Program-made: the position numbers and the translations under genes
The notes under the pieces: generated by a model
Told to the model about the DNA's origin: nothing
The model's input: the letters and a program-made list of their open reading frames with translations, nothing else
The model's database searches: none
Shown here: piece after piece, positions 17,543-26,402 of the stretch
Layout of the letters: the number at the start of each line of letters is the position of its first letter
Position numbering within the stretch: position 1 is the stretch's first letter
Source of the DNA: SZUA-265 sp965651905
Lineage (GTDB): Bacteria > Myxococcota_A > Polyangia > Polyangiales > Polyangiaceae
Assembly (NCBI GenBank): GCA_965651905.1
Contig: CBFGUG010000005.1
Location: forward strand, 62,001 to 126,000
Direction of reading: 5' to 3'
Length of the DNA stretch: 64,000 nt

Positions 17543-18202
17543 TCAAGCACCCCGACGCTGCCACTCGTCGGCAATCGCCAAACCGCTGGACGTGCCCAGG
17601 CGACTCGCACCTGCGGCGAGCATTCGTTCGGCCGCCTGCAAGCTCGCGATCCCCCCAGATGCCTTCACCTTGACGCGCTCCCCCGCAACGCTCGCCAGCA
17701 GTCTGACGTCCTCGACCGACGCGCCACGTGGACCGAACCCCGTCGATGTCTTCAGGTAGTCGACGCCAGCGTCGACGGCCAGCGCGCCCAGCCGCTCGAT
17801 CACGTCCGCACCAAAGTACCCCGTCTCCAAAATGAGCTTCAACGGCGTGTCACTGGTTACCGATCGCAGCTTCCTCAACCATGACTCGAGGTCCGACCAT
17901 GCGCCGCTCTTGGCCAACCCCACGGGTAGAACCGCGTCTATTTCGTGGACCCCGACGCCGTGCAACCAACGCACCTCTGCCTCAACGCTCGCTTCGCTGC
18001 TCGCCCCGAGGGGGAAGTTCACGACACTCACGACGCGGCACGTCGAACCCGCCAACGCAGCGCTAGCCTGCGGAACGTACGTGGGGTTTACGCAAACCCC
18101 GGCGAAGCCATGACGCAGCGCCCCCTCACACAATGCTTCGATGTCCTTCGGCGTGGCGTCCGCCTTGAGCAAGGTCTGTTCGATGCTACCGAGAATCGTC
18201 AC
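17543..18202 (-). CDS. deoC: Deoxyribose-phosphate aldolase
   Basis: Class I aldolase that splits 2-deoxyribose 5-phosphate into glyceraldehyde 3-phosphate and acetaldehyde in deoxynucleoside catabolism. It is 219 aa, the usual size. It carries the Schiff-base Lys in DYLKTSTGFGPRGAS and the second active-site Lys in VKVKASGGI, and ends with the phosphate-binding GASRLGTSSG. VNFPLGAS and EIDAVLP near the middle also match the family. It is a single gene with 62 bp to the upstream histidine kinase on the same strand. Confidence 0.94.
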   Translation of the reverse strand: MTILGSIEQTLLKADATPKDIEALCEGALRHGFAGVCVNPTYVPQASAALAGSTCRVVSVVNFPLGASSEASVEAEVRWLHGVGVHEIDAVLPVGLAKSGAWSDLESWLRKLRSVTSDTPLKLILETGYFGADVIERLGALAVDAGVDYLKTSTGFGPRGASVEDVRLLASVAGERVKVKASGGIASLQAAERMLAAGASRLGTSSGLAIADEWQRRGA

Positions 18203-18264
18203 GGCGCCAGCGTTTACTCGTCAAACGTGCTGACGTCAACGCGTAGCGGCAGTGCGCGAAGCAA

Positions 18265-20355
18265 TCAGATGACACCAACCGCACGCATGCGATCCACGGA
18301 GCGATGCGGATCTTCGCGCGGCATCATCGCGAGTTCGACGGCCGCCGCCAAGTCCTGAGGGCTGAACGGCTTCTGCAGACAGAGCGTGTCTTCACCTGAC
18401 AGAAACTGTCGCGCTTCGGGCGTGAACGCACCACCCGTGATGAAAACGAAACGCTCGGCCAACTCCGGCATGCGGCGCTGAACCTCTTGATAAAACTCCA
18501 TGCCAGTCATGCTCGGCATCATCACATCGCAAAACACCATGTCGAAACTTTGAGTCGCGATCAGCTCCAACGCCTCGCTCCCGCTGCTCGCGGCTGTCAC
18601 GTAGTGGTCGGACTTCAAGAGACGCGAAATGGCGCGCGCAACGAACGCATCGTCATCGACGACGAGCACACGCCTAGACCGCACCGCGACCGCGGGAGGC
18701 ACGGTGCTGATCGGTGAACCTGTTTCGGCCTGCTCCACCATGGCGGGCAACCATACCGTAAAAGCCGAACCGCGCCCCACCACACTGTGCACTTCGAGCT
18801 CTCCTCCCAGGGAACTCACGATGTTGCGACAGATGGAAAGGCCGAGGCCAGTGCCCACACCGACAGGCTTCGTCGTGTAAAACGGGTCGAAGATCTTGGC
18901 AACCTTGTCTGGCGCGATTCCCGACCCTGAGTCCTCGATCGTCACCCCAACACTTCCCTGCTCTTGCCGCACCGAAACGAGGATACGGTTGGACGCCACG
19001 CTGCCTTCGGTGATGGCGTGGGCTGCATTCGTGAGCAGGTTCAGGAATACTTGACCCAGGCGATCACTGGCTCGGACGAGCGAAATGTCCTCGTAAGAAC
19101 GCTCCAGAATTGCACGGAAGCGTATCTCGTTGTGTGCCAACTTGATTGCAGCGTCCAGCACTTGGCGCACGTCCACTGGCCCGATGTGTTCTCCTGAGCG
19201 CGCGAATGTCTTCAGGTCTTGAACGATATCGCGAACCTTTTCTGCGCCAGAACGCGCTTCTTCCAACGCGTCACGCAAGTCGTCGTACTCGGGCGGCAGT
19301 TCCCCCAAGACATACTGCACGTTGTTGAGAATGTAGACCAGCGGATTGTTTACCTCGTGCGCAACACCCGCCGCGAGCACACCCACGCTTGCCAAACGGT
19401 CCGCTTGAGCCAGCTGGACCTCCATCTGTTTGCGCTCGGTGATCTCGCGCGCCACGGCAAGCAGGTAGTCGCGTCCAGCGTAGCGCCTGAAAGACACGGC
19501 GATCTCGACCGGGAAGGTGGTCCCGTCTCGATGTCGGTGCAAGCTCTCCATGGCAATGCTGCGGGTGTGGAGTTCACGCAGCTTGTCCTTCGCCATCCAG
19601 ACGGGTTGTTCGGCCTCGATCTGAGAAACCGTCATGCCCAACATTTCTTGCTGCGAATAGCCGAGCATGCGACACGCCGTCTGATTGACGTCGATGAAAC
19701 TGCCGTCGCCAGGATCAATCATGTAAATGGCTTCACCCGCCTGATCGAGGACCGAGCGAAAGCGGGTCTCTTCGAACCCGACTTGACGCTCCAAACGCTG
19801 CTTGGCTTCATGCAACGCCTCTTCTGCCAGTTTCTCTTCGGTGACGTCCTTAGCAGCGCCGAACACACGAATGACTCGCGTGCCCGTGGAGTCGAGTTCT
19901 GGGCAGGCGTAGTCTCTCAACCAACGTTCGCCCCCAGACTTGGTGCGCACGCGATACTCGAGCGTCATCGGCTGGCGGCTGGACAGCGGACCGCGACCAG
20001 AGGCTAGGCGCTTTCGATCGTCGGGGTGAAGTAGCTTCAACCAGCCACCCAAGTCGTTGATCTCGGTTGGCGTGTAGCCCGACAGCTGTTCAAACGACCC
20101 CTGGACCCACTCGATGTTCACCGTCTGCGCATCATCGACACGCAACGCGTAGACGAAGTCCGACGCCAGTTCGGAAATGGCACGATATCGGACCGCGTCT
20201 TCCTCGCTCATGGCGACGACGCTCGTGCGTTCGACGCGCCTGCGCTCGCTCGCCAGCAAGTCCTGCAATTGCTCGCGGATCTCGCGGCGTGACGCACCGC
20301 CCGCGGGGTCAGCGGCAATGCTCAGTATTCGGTCGACGAGATCGTTCATCGGCAT
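18265..20355 (-). CDS. PAS-PAS hybrid sensor histidine kinase with C-terminal receiver
   Basis: A 696-aa cytoplasmic-looking sensor kinase; no membrane segments are seen. It has two PAS/PAC units (about 45-180 and 195-320), then a dimerisation/phospho-acceptor helix with the His in VAHEVNNPL. An HATPase domain follows (LNLLTNAAHAI; DSGSGIAPDKVAKIFDPFY; GLGLSICRNI), and a receiver (about 565-685) with VVDDD, the acceptor Asp in FCDVMMPSM and Lys in LQKPF. All catalytic residues are in place. Signals enter through PAS domains and phosphate probably passes on to a separate Hpt or regulator not in this window. The start is 20355, or 20349 two codons in. Confidence 0.92.
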   Translation of the reverse strand: MPMNDLVDRILSIAADPAGGASRREIREQLQDLLASERRRVERTSVVAMSEEDAVRYRAISELASDFVYALRVDDAQTVNIEWVQGSFEQLSGYTPTEINDLGGWLKLLHPDDRKRLASGRGPLSSRQPMTLEYRVRTKSGGERWLRDYACPELDSTGTRVIRVFGAAKDVTEEKLAEEALHEAKQRLERQVGFEETRFRSVLDQAGEAIYMIDPGDGSFIDVNQTACRMLGYSQQEMLGMTVSQIEAEQPVWMAKDKLRELHTRSIAMESLHRHRDGTTFPVEIAVSFRRYAGRDYLLAVAREITERKQMEVQLAQADRLASVGVLAAGVAHEVNNPLVYILNNVQYVLGELPPEYDDLRDALEEARSGAEKVRDIVQDLKTFARSGEHIGPVDVRQVLDAAIKLAHNEIRFRAILERSYEDISLVRASDRLGQVFLNLLTNAAHAITEGSVASNRILVSVRQEQGSVGVTIEDSGSGIAPDKVAKIFDPFYTTKPVGVGTGLGLSICRNIVSSLGGELEVHSVVGRGSAFTVWLPAMVEQAETGSPISTVPPAVAVRSRRVLVVDDDAFVARAISRLLKSDHYVTAASSGSEALELIATQSFDMVFCDVMMPSMTGMEFYQEVQRRMPELAERFVFITGGAFTPEARQFLSGEDTLCLQKPFSPQDLAAAVELAMMPREDPHRSVDRMRAVGVI

Positions 20356-20598
20356 CAGAGAAGAAGGGCGGTGAGGCGGGGTGACTAGCGAGGCGATGTC
20401 CGTGCCATTGGCGGACCACCATCACGCTCTGCAATTCGATGCAGCGGGCCGCCACACGCAATGCTCTTGACGGCCCAAACGGCGGAGGGATTAGCGTTCT
20501 GAAGAAAAAGCCCAACGCGCGACGAACGTTCCACAATCACGCGCGGCAACGGAGCCGCGTGTAGCCAAATGACGCGCTCGCGGGGTACTTTCGACGCG

Positions 20599-22035
20599 AT
20601 GCACATCCACTTGATCGGAGTCGCGGGCACAGGCATGGCAGCCCTAGCCGGTTTGCTGCAGAGCGCAGGCCACGACGTCAGCGGCAGTGACACGGCGTTC
20701 AACCCACCGATGGGTCCAGCACTCGAACGATGGGGCGTGCGCTGTTTGCCCGGATTTCGCGTCGAGAACTTGTATCCAACGCCCGACCTAGTCGTGGTTG
20801 GAAACGTCTGTCGTCCGAACAACGTGGAGGCACAATCAGCATACGCGCGTGGTCTCGACGTCACACACATCGCGGGTGCGCTGCGGCGATTCGTGCTGAA
20901 CGACGCGAGGCCACTGGTGATAACCGGCACCCACGGAAAGACCACAACTTCGTCGCTGTGTGCATGGCTCTTGGATCGCTGCCGAACGCGCCCCGGCTTC
21001 TTCATCGGGGGAATCGCAGAGAACTTCGGTCTCGGCTTCCGATTGCCCGAGCCTGGAGGCCCGATGGTGATGGAGGGAGATGAATACGACACGGCTTACT
21101 TTGAAAAGACTGCAAAATTCTTACACTACAATAGCCACGACGCAATCCTGACCTCGGTCGAGCACGACCACATCGACATCTACCCAGACGAAGAAAGTTA
21201 CCTCAGCGCGTTTCGAAAGTTCCTGAGGCAACTCCCGAACGACGGGTTTGTGGTGGCAAACGCAGATGATCCGACCGTGTCGCAGCTGGTGAACGAGGCC
21301 GCGGCGTGCGCCGTGCACTGGTACGGGTTTCACGCCGAGCGTGCGACATGGACGGTCGAGTCTCACCATGCATCGGAAGGCGGTCAGCGCCTGACGTTCG
21401 CGCGTAACCGTGAGCGAGTCGCAGCGGCCACGTTTCCTCTCATGGGGAGACACAACGCTGGCAATGCGCTGGCTGCGTTAGTAGCGACCAGCGTACTCAC
21501 CAACCGTCCGATGTCGGAAGTGGCTCAGCACTTGAGCACCTTCAAAGGCAGCAAACGACGTCAGGAGTTGCTCGGAACGCCCGCTGGCGTACGGGTGTAC
21601 GACGACTTTGCCCATCACCCGACCGCTGTGCGAGAGACGCTCCGAGGTCTGCGTTTGGGTCATCCCCAAGGGCGCTTGCTCACTGCTTTCGAGCCGCGCA
21701 GCGCCACCGCTTGTCGGACGCTCCATCAGCACGAGTACACGACTGCCTTCGACGCGGCGGACTACGTCGTACTCGCGCCAGTGGCGCGCACTGAGCTTGC
21801 GCATGACCAACGACTGGACACGAAACAGCTCGCAGCCGCCCTCACCGAACGAGGCACTCAGGCCGAAGCCTGCGAAAACATTGGCGAGGTCGTCGAACGC
21901 CTGGTGCACGCCTGCAAGCCGGGAGACACCATCGCGCTCTTGTCGAACGGATCATTTGGTGGCATCCACGCGACTGTAATCGAAGCGCTCGAGTCCCGAG
22001 CGACCGAGTCCATTTCAGAACGAGGAACGACGTGA
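20599..22035 (+). CDS. mpl: UDP-N-acetylmuramate:L-alanyl-gamma-D-glutamyl-meso-diaminopimelate ligase
   Basis: Peptidoglycan-recycling ligase that joins the recovered tripeptide to UDP-MurNAc. It is 478 aa from the ATG at 20599 (MHIHLIGVAGTGMAALAG), where Mpl proteins begin; an upstream in-frame ATG at 20569 is possible. It has the Mur-ligase Rossmann N-domain, P-loop GTHGKTTTSSL, central-domain motifs (EGDEYDTAYFEK; SVEHDHIDIYP; GRHNAGNALAA) and the C-domain DDFAHHPTA. GDEYDTA and DHIDIYP favour Mpl over MurC. It overlaps the downstream ychJ-like gene by four bases. Confidence 0.92.
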   Translation: MHIHLIGVAGTGMAALAGLLQSAGHDVSGSDTAFNPPMGPALERWGVRCLPGFRVENLYPTPDLVVVGNVCRPNNVEAQSAYARGLDVTHIAGALRRFVLNDARPLVITGTHGKTTTSSLCAWLLDRCRTRPGFFIGGIAENFGLGFRLPEPGGPMVMEGDEYDTAYFEKTAKFLHYNSHDAILTSVEHDHIDIYPDEESYLSAFRKFLRQLPNDGFVVANADDPTVSQLVNEAAACAVHWYGFHAERATWTVESHHASEGGQRLTFARNRERVAAATFPLMGRHNAGNALAALVATSVLTNRPMSEVAQHLSTFKGSKRRQELLGTPAGVRVYDDFAHHPTAVRETLRGLRLGHPQGRLLTAFEPRSATACRTLHQHEYTTAFDAADYVVLAPVARTELAHDQRLDTKQLAAALTERGTQAEACENIGEVVERLVHACKPGDTIALLSNGSFGGIHATVIEALESRATESISERGTT

Positions 22036-22550
22036 GTTGTGTATGCGGAGTTGGAGAGTCGACCGAAACGTGCTGCCTGCCCATCATCAAAGGTAAGGAA
22101 AAGGCCAAGACCGCAGAAGCGCTGATGCGCTCACGCTACGCAGCCTATGTGCTGGAGGAGATCGATTACCTCTTGAGCACGATCCATCCCGACAGCCCTG
22201 GCGAGGCCGATCGCCGCACTACGGAGGCTTGGGCAAAGGCCGCCGACTGGAAAGGAATGGAGATCGTCCACACGGAAAAGGGCGGCGAGTCGGACGACGA
22301 GGGCATGGTCGAGTTCAAGGCGCACTTCGACATCAAAGGCGTGCCGCAACAGCACCACGAGAAGGCGCGGTTCAAGCGTCACAACGGGCGTTGGCTGTAT
22401 CTGGACGGAGACGAGATCAAGGCCCAGCCGATCGTACGCAAGTCGCCGCGAGTGGGGCGGAACGACCCGTGCCCCTGCGGGAGTGGCAAGAAGTTCAAGA
22501 AGTGTTACCCGAACTGCCCGAACGGCTTTCCCGAAGAACTCCTCGAATGA
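22032..22550 (+). CDS. ychJ: YchJ family SEC-C motif protein
   Basis: A 172-aa protein with the YchJ layout. An N-terminal Cys cluster (CVCGVGESTETCC) is followed by an NTF2-like middle domain (LMRSRYAAYVLEEIDYLLST, ARFKRHNGRWLYLDG). The C-terminal SEC-C zinc motif is NDPCPCGSGKKFKKCY. SEC-C is the zinc finger with which SecA binds SecB and ribosomes; YchJ's own role is not established. GTG start overlapping the mpl stop (GTGA), so the two are co-translated, an association without an obvious biochemical reason. Confidence 0.9.
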   Translation: MSCVCGVGESTETCCLPIIKGKEKAKTAEALMRSRYAAYVLEEIDYLLSTIHPDSPGEADRRTTEAWAKAADWKGMEIVHTEKGGESDDEGMVEFKAHFDIKGVPQQHHEKARFKRHNGRWLYLDGDEIKAQPIVRKSPRVGRNDPCPCGSGKKFKKCYPNCPNGFPEELLE

Positions 22551-22634
22551 TCCGTCGATCGCGGCGTGTTGGTTCGGCCCTTTGAGCCGATCTAGCTATT
22601 GGCAGTGTGGTTCAATTGAGCCAAGCTGGCGATT

Positions 22635-23987
22635 GTGCAGGGGATCGCTGACCACCTTCGAAGTCATGTAAACTTTCTGCGTGCGCTCGGAATGGCGCTC
22701 ACCTGCCTGGCTGTGACGCTGCTGGGCGACCTAGGGCACGCTCGAGAGTCGGCGGGCGAGTACCAACGAGGAACGGCATTGACGGACACCGCGTTCGTCA
22801 CGGTGATCGTGACGCCAGCGGAAGGCTATGCGCTTCCCGCTCCAGGCCGCATGACCCTGCGCGTCGACGGAGAGCCCATGGGCGCATCGAAGTGGACTGG
22901 GGAGGTGGCCGTAGGTTATCACTGGGTCGACATCTCGGGGCCCGACATCGTCCCAGCCCGTCAGCTCGTCAACGTTCGAGCGGGAGAGCACGCTACGGTG
23001 ACGCTCGTCGTCGCGCCGCCATCTGCGCCCCGCCCGCCACCTGTCGCGCCATTTCCAGCGCCACCTCCCCCACCCAGTCCAGCTCAGCCTGCTGCACCTC
23101 CGCCCTCCCCCGCACCCGTCCCTCCAGCCAATGCAAGCGCGCCGCCACCACTGAGCGAGCCACCTCCGCAAGACGCCGGTTTCCGCGAAACCCAGCCCGC
23201 CCCTCCCGAACCTCGCGAGGATCTCATCGGAGAAGCGACGCCACACCCTGAGAAGGATGACTACAAAGACTCCCGCGGGTTCTACGTGGATGTATTCGCC
23301 CTGGGCGTGTTCGAGTCCACTGCCGATCATGAATGGCGCAATGGCCGCTGCCCCGACCCACTCAGTGACGGAATCGCCACTAGCTGCTACGTCAGCAACG
23401 CGGCGGGGCTCGGTGGCGGGGGACGCCTAGCTTACAATTTCGGAATCATTGCACTGGAGGGCGTCGGCCTGGGTTTCGTCGATGCCTTTCGATCCCAAAT
23501 CGACGGCGGTCAGTTGCCCTCATTCGCTACGGACATGGTCGTCGCGCGGAGCGGCGGAAGTTTGGGGCTCGGCGCGCGCCTTCTCTCCAAGTCCGATACT
23601 CTCCGAGGGGGCATCGGCGTGAACGGCGGCTACTCGCTGAGAGTACTCGCGTCCAGCGCCAACTTGGTCGGCGGGAGCACTACCGTTTACCACGCACCCT
23701 ACGTAATGGTCGACGCTGAGTTCATGATCGCCAACCTCTTCTTCATCGGTGCATTCGCGATGTTCGAGTTCTCGGGCGACGTGAGGATCCAACCTGACGT
23801 GAGTGGTTTCGTCGACAGCCTCACCCCAGACACGTCATCCATCTCCGACCCCGAGTTGGCGGCTCAAGCTGGTCAAGCGCTCGATGCCGCTTCGAACTAC
23901 GATCTCAGTGGTCTCGACACGGTCACCGTGTCGAGGGGAACTCAGATATTCTTCGGACCGATGGTAGGCTTCCACTTCGGGAAGTGA
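22635..23987 (+). CDS. PEGA-like/Pro-rich/beta-barrel outer-membrane protein
   Basis: A 450-aa envelope protein. A signal-like hydrophobic stretch (LRALGMALTCLAVTLLGD) precedes a PEGA-like beta domain (about 55-120: VTPAEGY, GRMTLRVDGEPMG, VRAGEHATVTLVV). A Pro-rich linker of about 90 residues follows, and then a C-terminal domain (about 210-450) rich in alternating hydrophobic strands and Gly, ending in a terminal aromatic strand (FFGPMVGFHFGK), as in outer-membrane barrels. The start is GTG 22635 or ATG 22692; the second trims the N-terminus to the hydrophobic core. Function unknown. Confidence 0.72.
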   Translation: MQGIADHLRSHVNFLRALGMALTCLAVTLLGDLGHARESAGEYQRGTALTDTAFVTVIVTPAEGYALPAPGRMTLRVDGEPMGASKWTGEVAVGYHWVDISGPDIVPARQLVNVRAGEHATVTLVVAPPSAPRPPPVAPFPAPPPPPSPAQPAAPPPSPAPVPPANASAPPPLSEPPPQDAGFRETQPAPPEPREDLIGEATPHPEKDDYKDSRGFYVDVFALGVFESTADHEWRNGRCPDPLSDGIATSCYVSNAAGLGGGGRLAYNFGIIALEGVGLGFVDAFRSQIDGGQLPSFATDMVVARSGGSLGLGARLLSKSDTLRGGIGVNGGYSLRVLASSANLVGGSTTVYHAPYVMVDAEFMIANLFFIGAFAMFEFSGDVRIQPDVSGFVDSLTPDTSSISDPELAAQAGQALDAASNYDLSGLDTVTVSRGTQIFFGPMVGFHFGK

Positions 23988-24008
23988 CGCGCTCTTCCTG
24001 AGCCGTCA
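23985..24008. terminator. Hairpin whose arms contain both convergent stop codons
   Basis: TGACG-c-GCTC pairs with GAGC-CGTCA (nine bp, one bulged C, TTCCT loop). The left arm begins with the TGA of the plus-strand gene and the right arm ends with the TGA of the minus-strand gene. Confidence 0.6.
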
Positions 24009-24587
24009 GCTGCCTTTGTGTTGCATCGGCAAAGCCTCGGAGCGCCCATCGTTGTCCACGAACCCCGTGAGCAACAGATGGTCGAACACGACGTCCACCA
24101 GACGAGGATCGAAGTTCAAGTCGAAGAAACGCTGAACAGGGCGCTCGATGGGTTCGATCCCGGTCGTGGCCAGCAAGTTTTCGCGCGCAGCTCCGAGCAC
24201 GGGCACGTCGTCAGTGACCTCCCGCTCCAACCGCTCGACCAAACCGAGTAAGTGCTGCCTGGTGGCACCGCGAGCCATGGCTTGCAGCAGGTCTCGCCAA
24301 AACGGCAAGGCAACGACCAGCGCGCAACATTCGGCGACGTCAGCTCCCAAATGCCCAACGACACCCGTAGCATCGACGTGCAACACCTCGCGGCTACCAT
24401 CGGCCCAGGTGCAAGCAACGTAGGTCCCTCCCGTCGCGTCGAACGCAAACGCTTCACACTCTGCGTCGCGTACCTCGAACCACAGCGTCGACCGCCCGCG
24501 CGACATCAGGTCGAAGTCGAACGAATAGACCAGGACATCCGCAACTTCGCGGAGTGAGTCGAGCAAACGTTCGTCGTGGGGCGACAT
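24006..24587 (-). CDS. Hypothetical protein
   Basis: A 193-aa protein starting MSPHDERLLDSLREVADVLV. It has no signal peptide or membrane segment and is acidic, with mixed helix and strand. Features are a beta-rich first half (STLWFEVRDAECEAFAFDA, GTYVACTWADGS) and a helical second half (LPFWRDLLQAMARG, LGLVERLEREV). I recognise no family. The frame is open to 24641, but homology-like sequence seems to start at 24587; no strong ribosome-binding site is seen. It is convergent with the PEGA/barrel gene and divergent from the sugar transferase. Confidence 0.6.
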   Translation of the reverse strand: MSPHDERLLDSLREVADVLVYSFDFDLMSRGRSTLWFEVRDAECEAFAFDATGGTYVACTWADGSREVLHVDATGVVGHLGADVAECCALVVALPFWRDLLQAMARGATRQHLLGLVERLEREVTDDVPVLGAARENLLATTGIEPIERPVQRFFDLNFDPRLVDVVFDHLLLTGFVDNDGRSEALPMQHKGS

Positions 24588-24965
24588 TGCCGGGAACCTA
24601 GCCGTCCGCCCGCATCGAGACAAGGAGCGACCCTGTAACAATGTGCCCCAACGCGCGAGCGTGTCCGGTCAGCCCGTTCTGCGCACGTTGCCAGACGCCC
24701 AGCAAGGACACCGCAAACTGGCCAAGCCGTGTCGTAGATATGTCGACCTTCAGACCACAGGGCCCCACGCAGCATGAACGCGCAGCGCTCGCGATCGACT
24801 TCCCCAGACTCTGAAACATTTGTGGGGTCGCCCACTCCAAAGTTCTAGTCTAGCCTGAAGACGTGACGCACTTGGGCATGTGACGCTCGTCAGCGCGAAA
24901 CGGTCAACGCTGGTCACCAGTCGAACTCGAGAGCCCCTCACCTAGTTACCTTCGAACGTACCACT
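24588..24965. other. Intergenic region between divergent genes
   Basis: 378 bp separating the hypothetical gene (-) from the sugar transferase (+). No open frame with credible protein character and no RNA gene seen. It must hold both promoters; I cannot assign them confidently. Confidence 0.5.
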
Positions 24966-26384
24966 GTGGAGGAACACCGAAAACACGCTCTCAGACGCCT
25001 CGTGCACGCGGGTGACGTCGTGCTCATCGTCGTGGCAATGGGCTTGGCGATCGCTCTGCACTCGCTGTTGGTCGATTGGGTACCGTGGCTTCGCAAGGCG
25101 CCTGGCGAGGTAACCCTACTGCTCGTTGCGTACGTCGCTCTGCCGATCTGGATCATCGTGCTGTCGCTAAGTGGCCTCGACCGCGTACTCGAAGGGGGCC
25201 TGAACACCTTGCACTGGAGCCTCCGTCTGCTGCGAGCCCAAGTGTTCGCAACGGGGATACTGCTTGCCGTCATCTGGTCCGCGCAGTTGGTCGTCAACCG
25301 CAGTTTGGTGGTGCTGTTCATCGTCTTCAGCTTCCTGTTGCCTTGGACGAGTCGTTTCATGCTCGCGCTCTGGGCACGTCACCAGTACAGCTCGGGGCAC
25401 GGACGAACCCGCATGCTGCTCGTCGGGTCTGCGTCGGAGTGCCGAAGGCTGGCGGAGCAATTCGAGGCGAGCCCAATGCCTCCGTTGATCAGCGGAAGCC
25501 TACAACCAGACTCGGACCCCGGCGAGGCGCCCAGCACGTCCCCAGTGCTCGGTCCCCCCGAGCGCATCGACGACGTGCTCCACGAACATGCGATTGACGT
25601 CGTGCTGATCGCTCCCCCTTACGAACGTTGGGCGGACGCCAAGCATGTGGTCGAGCGTTGTGAGGAGCGGGGCATCAGTGTCGAGTTCACCATCCCAGCC
25701 GCTGATGGTGGCCTGCGCATGGCGAGAGTCAGCAGACGGTTCGGCGCTCCTGTCATCACCTACGCTCCGCCCTACAAGCCCCCCGAGTGGCTGGCACTGA
25801 AACAACTGTTCGACACATCCGCGGCAGCGATAGGTATCGTGCTACTCACGCCTATCTGGCTCTTGGTCGGCGCGCTGGTGCTACTGAGTTCGGGGCGTCC
25901 CATCCTGTTCAAACAGGAGCGCATTGGCAAGAACGGCAGACGTTTTTACATGCTCAAGTTTCGAACGATGGTGAAGGACGCTGAACTGCAAAAAGGGAAC
26001 CTTCAACATCGCAATGAAGCTGGCGGACCTGTCTTCAAATTGGGCGACGATCCCCGAGTCACGCGCGTTGGCAGGCTACTGCGACGCTCGAGCATCGACG
26101 AACTCCCGCAGCTCTTCAACGTGCTGGGCGGCAGCATGAGCCTGATCGGTCCACGGCCACTCCCCGTGGAGGAGCAGCAGAACATCCGTGGACCGCGGCG
26201 CCGTCGATTGGCGATGAAGCCAGGAATAACGGGGTTGTGGCAAGTCAGCGGTCGCAGCAACGTGACGTTCGAACGCTGGATGGACCTCGATTTACAGTAC
26301 GTGGACGAGTGGCGCCCAAGCCTGGACGTGCTGATCCTGCTGCGCACCATCCCAGCCGTGCTGTTTGGTAGAGGCGCTCACTGA
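24966..26384 (+). CDS. Exopolysaccharide polyprenyl glycosylphosphotransferase
   Basis: Inner-membrane initiating transferase that moves a sugar 1-phosphate onto undecaprenyl phosphate to start exopolysaccharide assembly. It is 472 aa with four N-terminal membrane segments (about 10-140), a Rossmann-like CoA-binding-type domain (about 145-265), a fifth membrane segment (TSAAAIGIVLLTPIWLLVG) and the bacterial sugar-transferase catalytic domain. The domain motifs are FKQERIGKNGRRFYMLKFRT, SSIDELPQLFNVLGG, MSLIGPRP and KPGITGLWQVSGR. GTG start. It stands alone here, without the rest of an EPS locus. The phosphohexomutase at 11.5 kb could provide precursors. Confidence 0.93.
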   Translation: MEEHRKHALRRLVHAGDVVLIVVAMGLAIALHSLLVDWVPWLRKAPGEVTLLLVAYVALPIWIIVLSLSGLDRVLEGGLNTLHWSLRLLRAQVFATGILLAVIWSAQLVVNRSLVVLFIVFSFLLPWTSRFMLALWARHQYSSGHGRTRMLLVGSASECRRLAEQFEASPMPPLISGSLQPDSDPGEAPSTSPVLGPPERIDDVLHEHAIDVVLIAPPYERWADAKHVVERCEERGISVEFTIPAADGGLRMARVSRRFGAPVITYAPPYKPPEWLALKQLFDTSAAAIGIVLLTPIWLLVGALVLLSSGRPILFKQERIGKNGRRFYMLKFRTMVKDAELQKGNLQHRNEAGGPVFKLGDDPRVTRVGRLLRRSSIDELPQLFNVLGGSMSLIGPRPLPVEEQQNIRGPRRRRLAMKPGITGLWQVSGRSNVTFERWMDLDLQYVDEWRPSLDVLILLRTIPAVLFGRGAH

Positions 26385-26402
26385 AGCGTTCGCAGTTCAA
26401 GC

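Noticed and set aside
24966..26384. Reading 24-27 kb as an exopolysaccharide gene cluster
   Set aside because: Only the initiating transferase is present; the neighbours (hypothetical protein, 3D-domain lipoprotein, globin) are not polysaccharide genes and mostly lie on the other strand.
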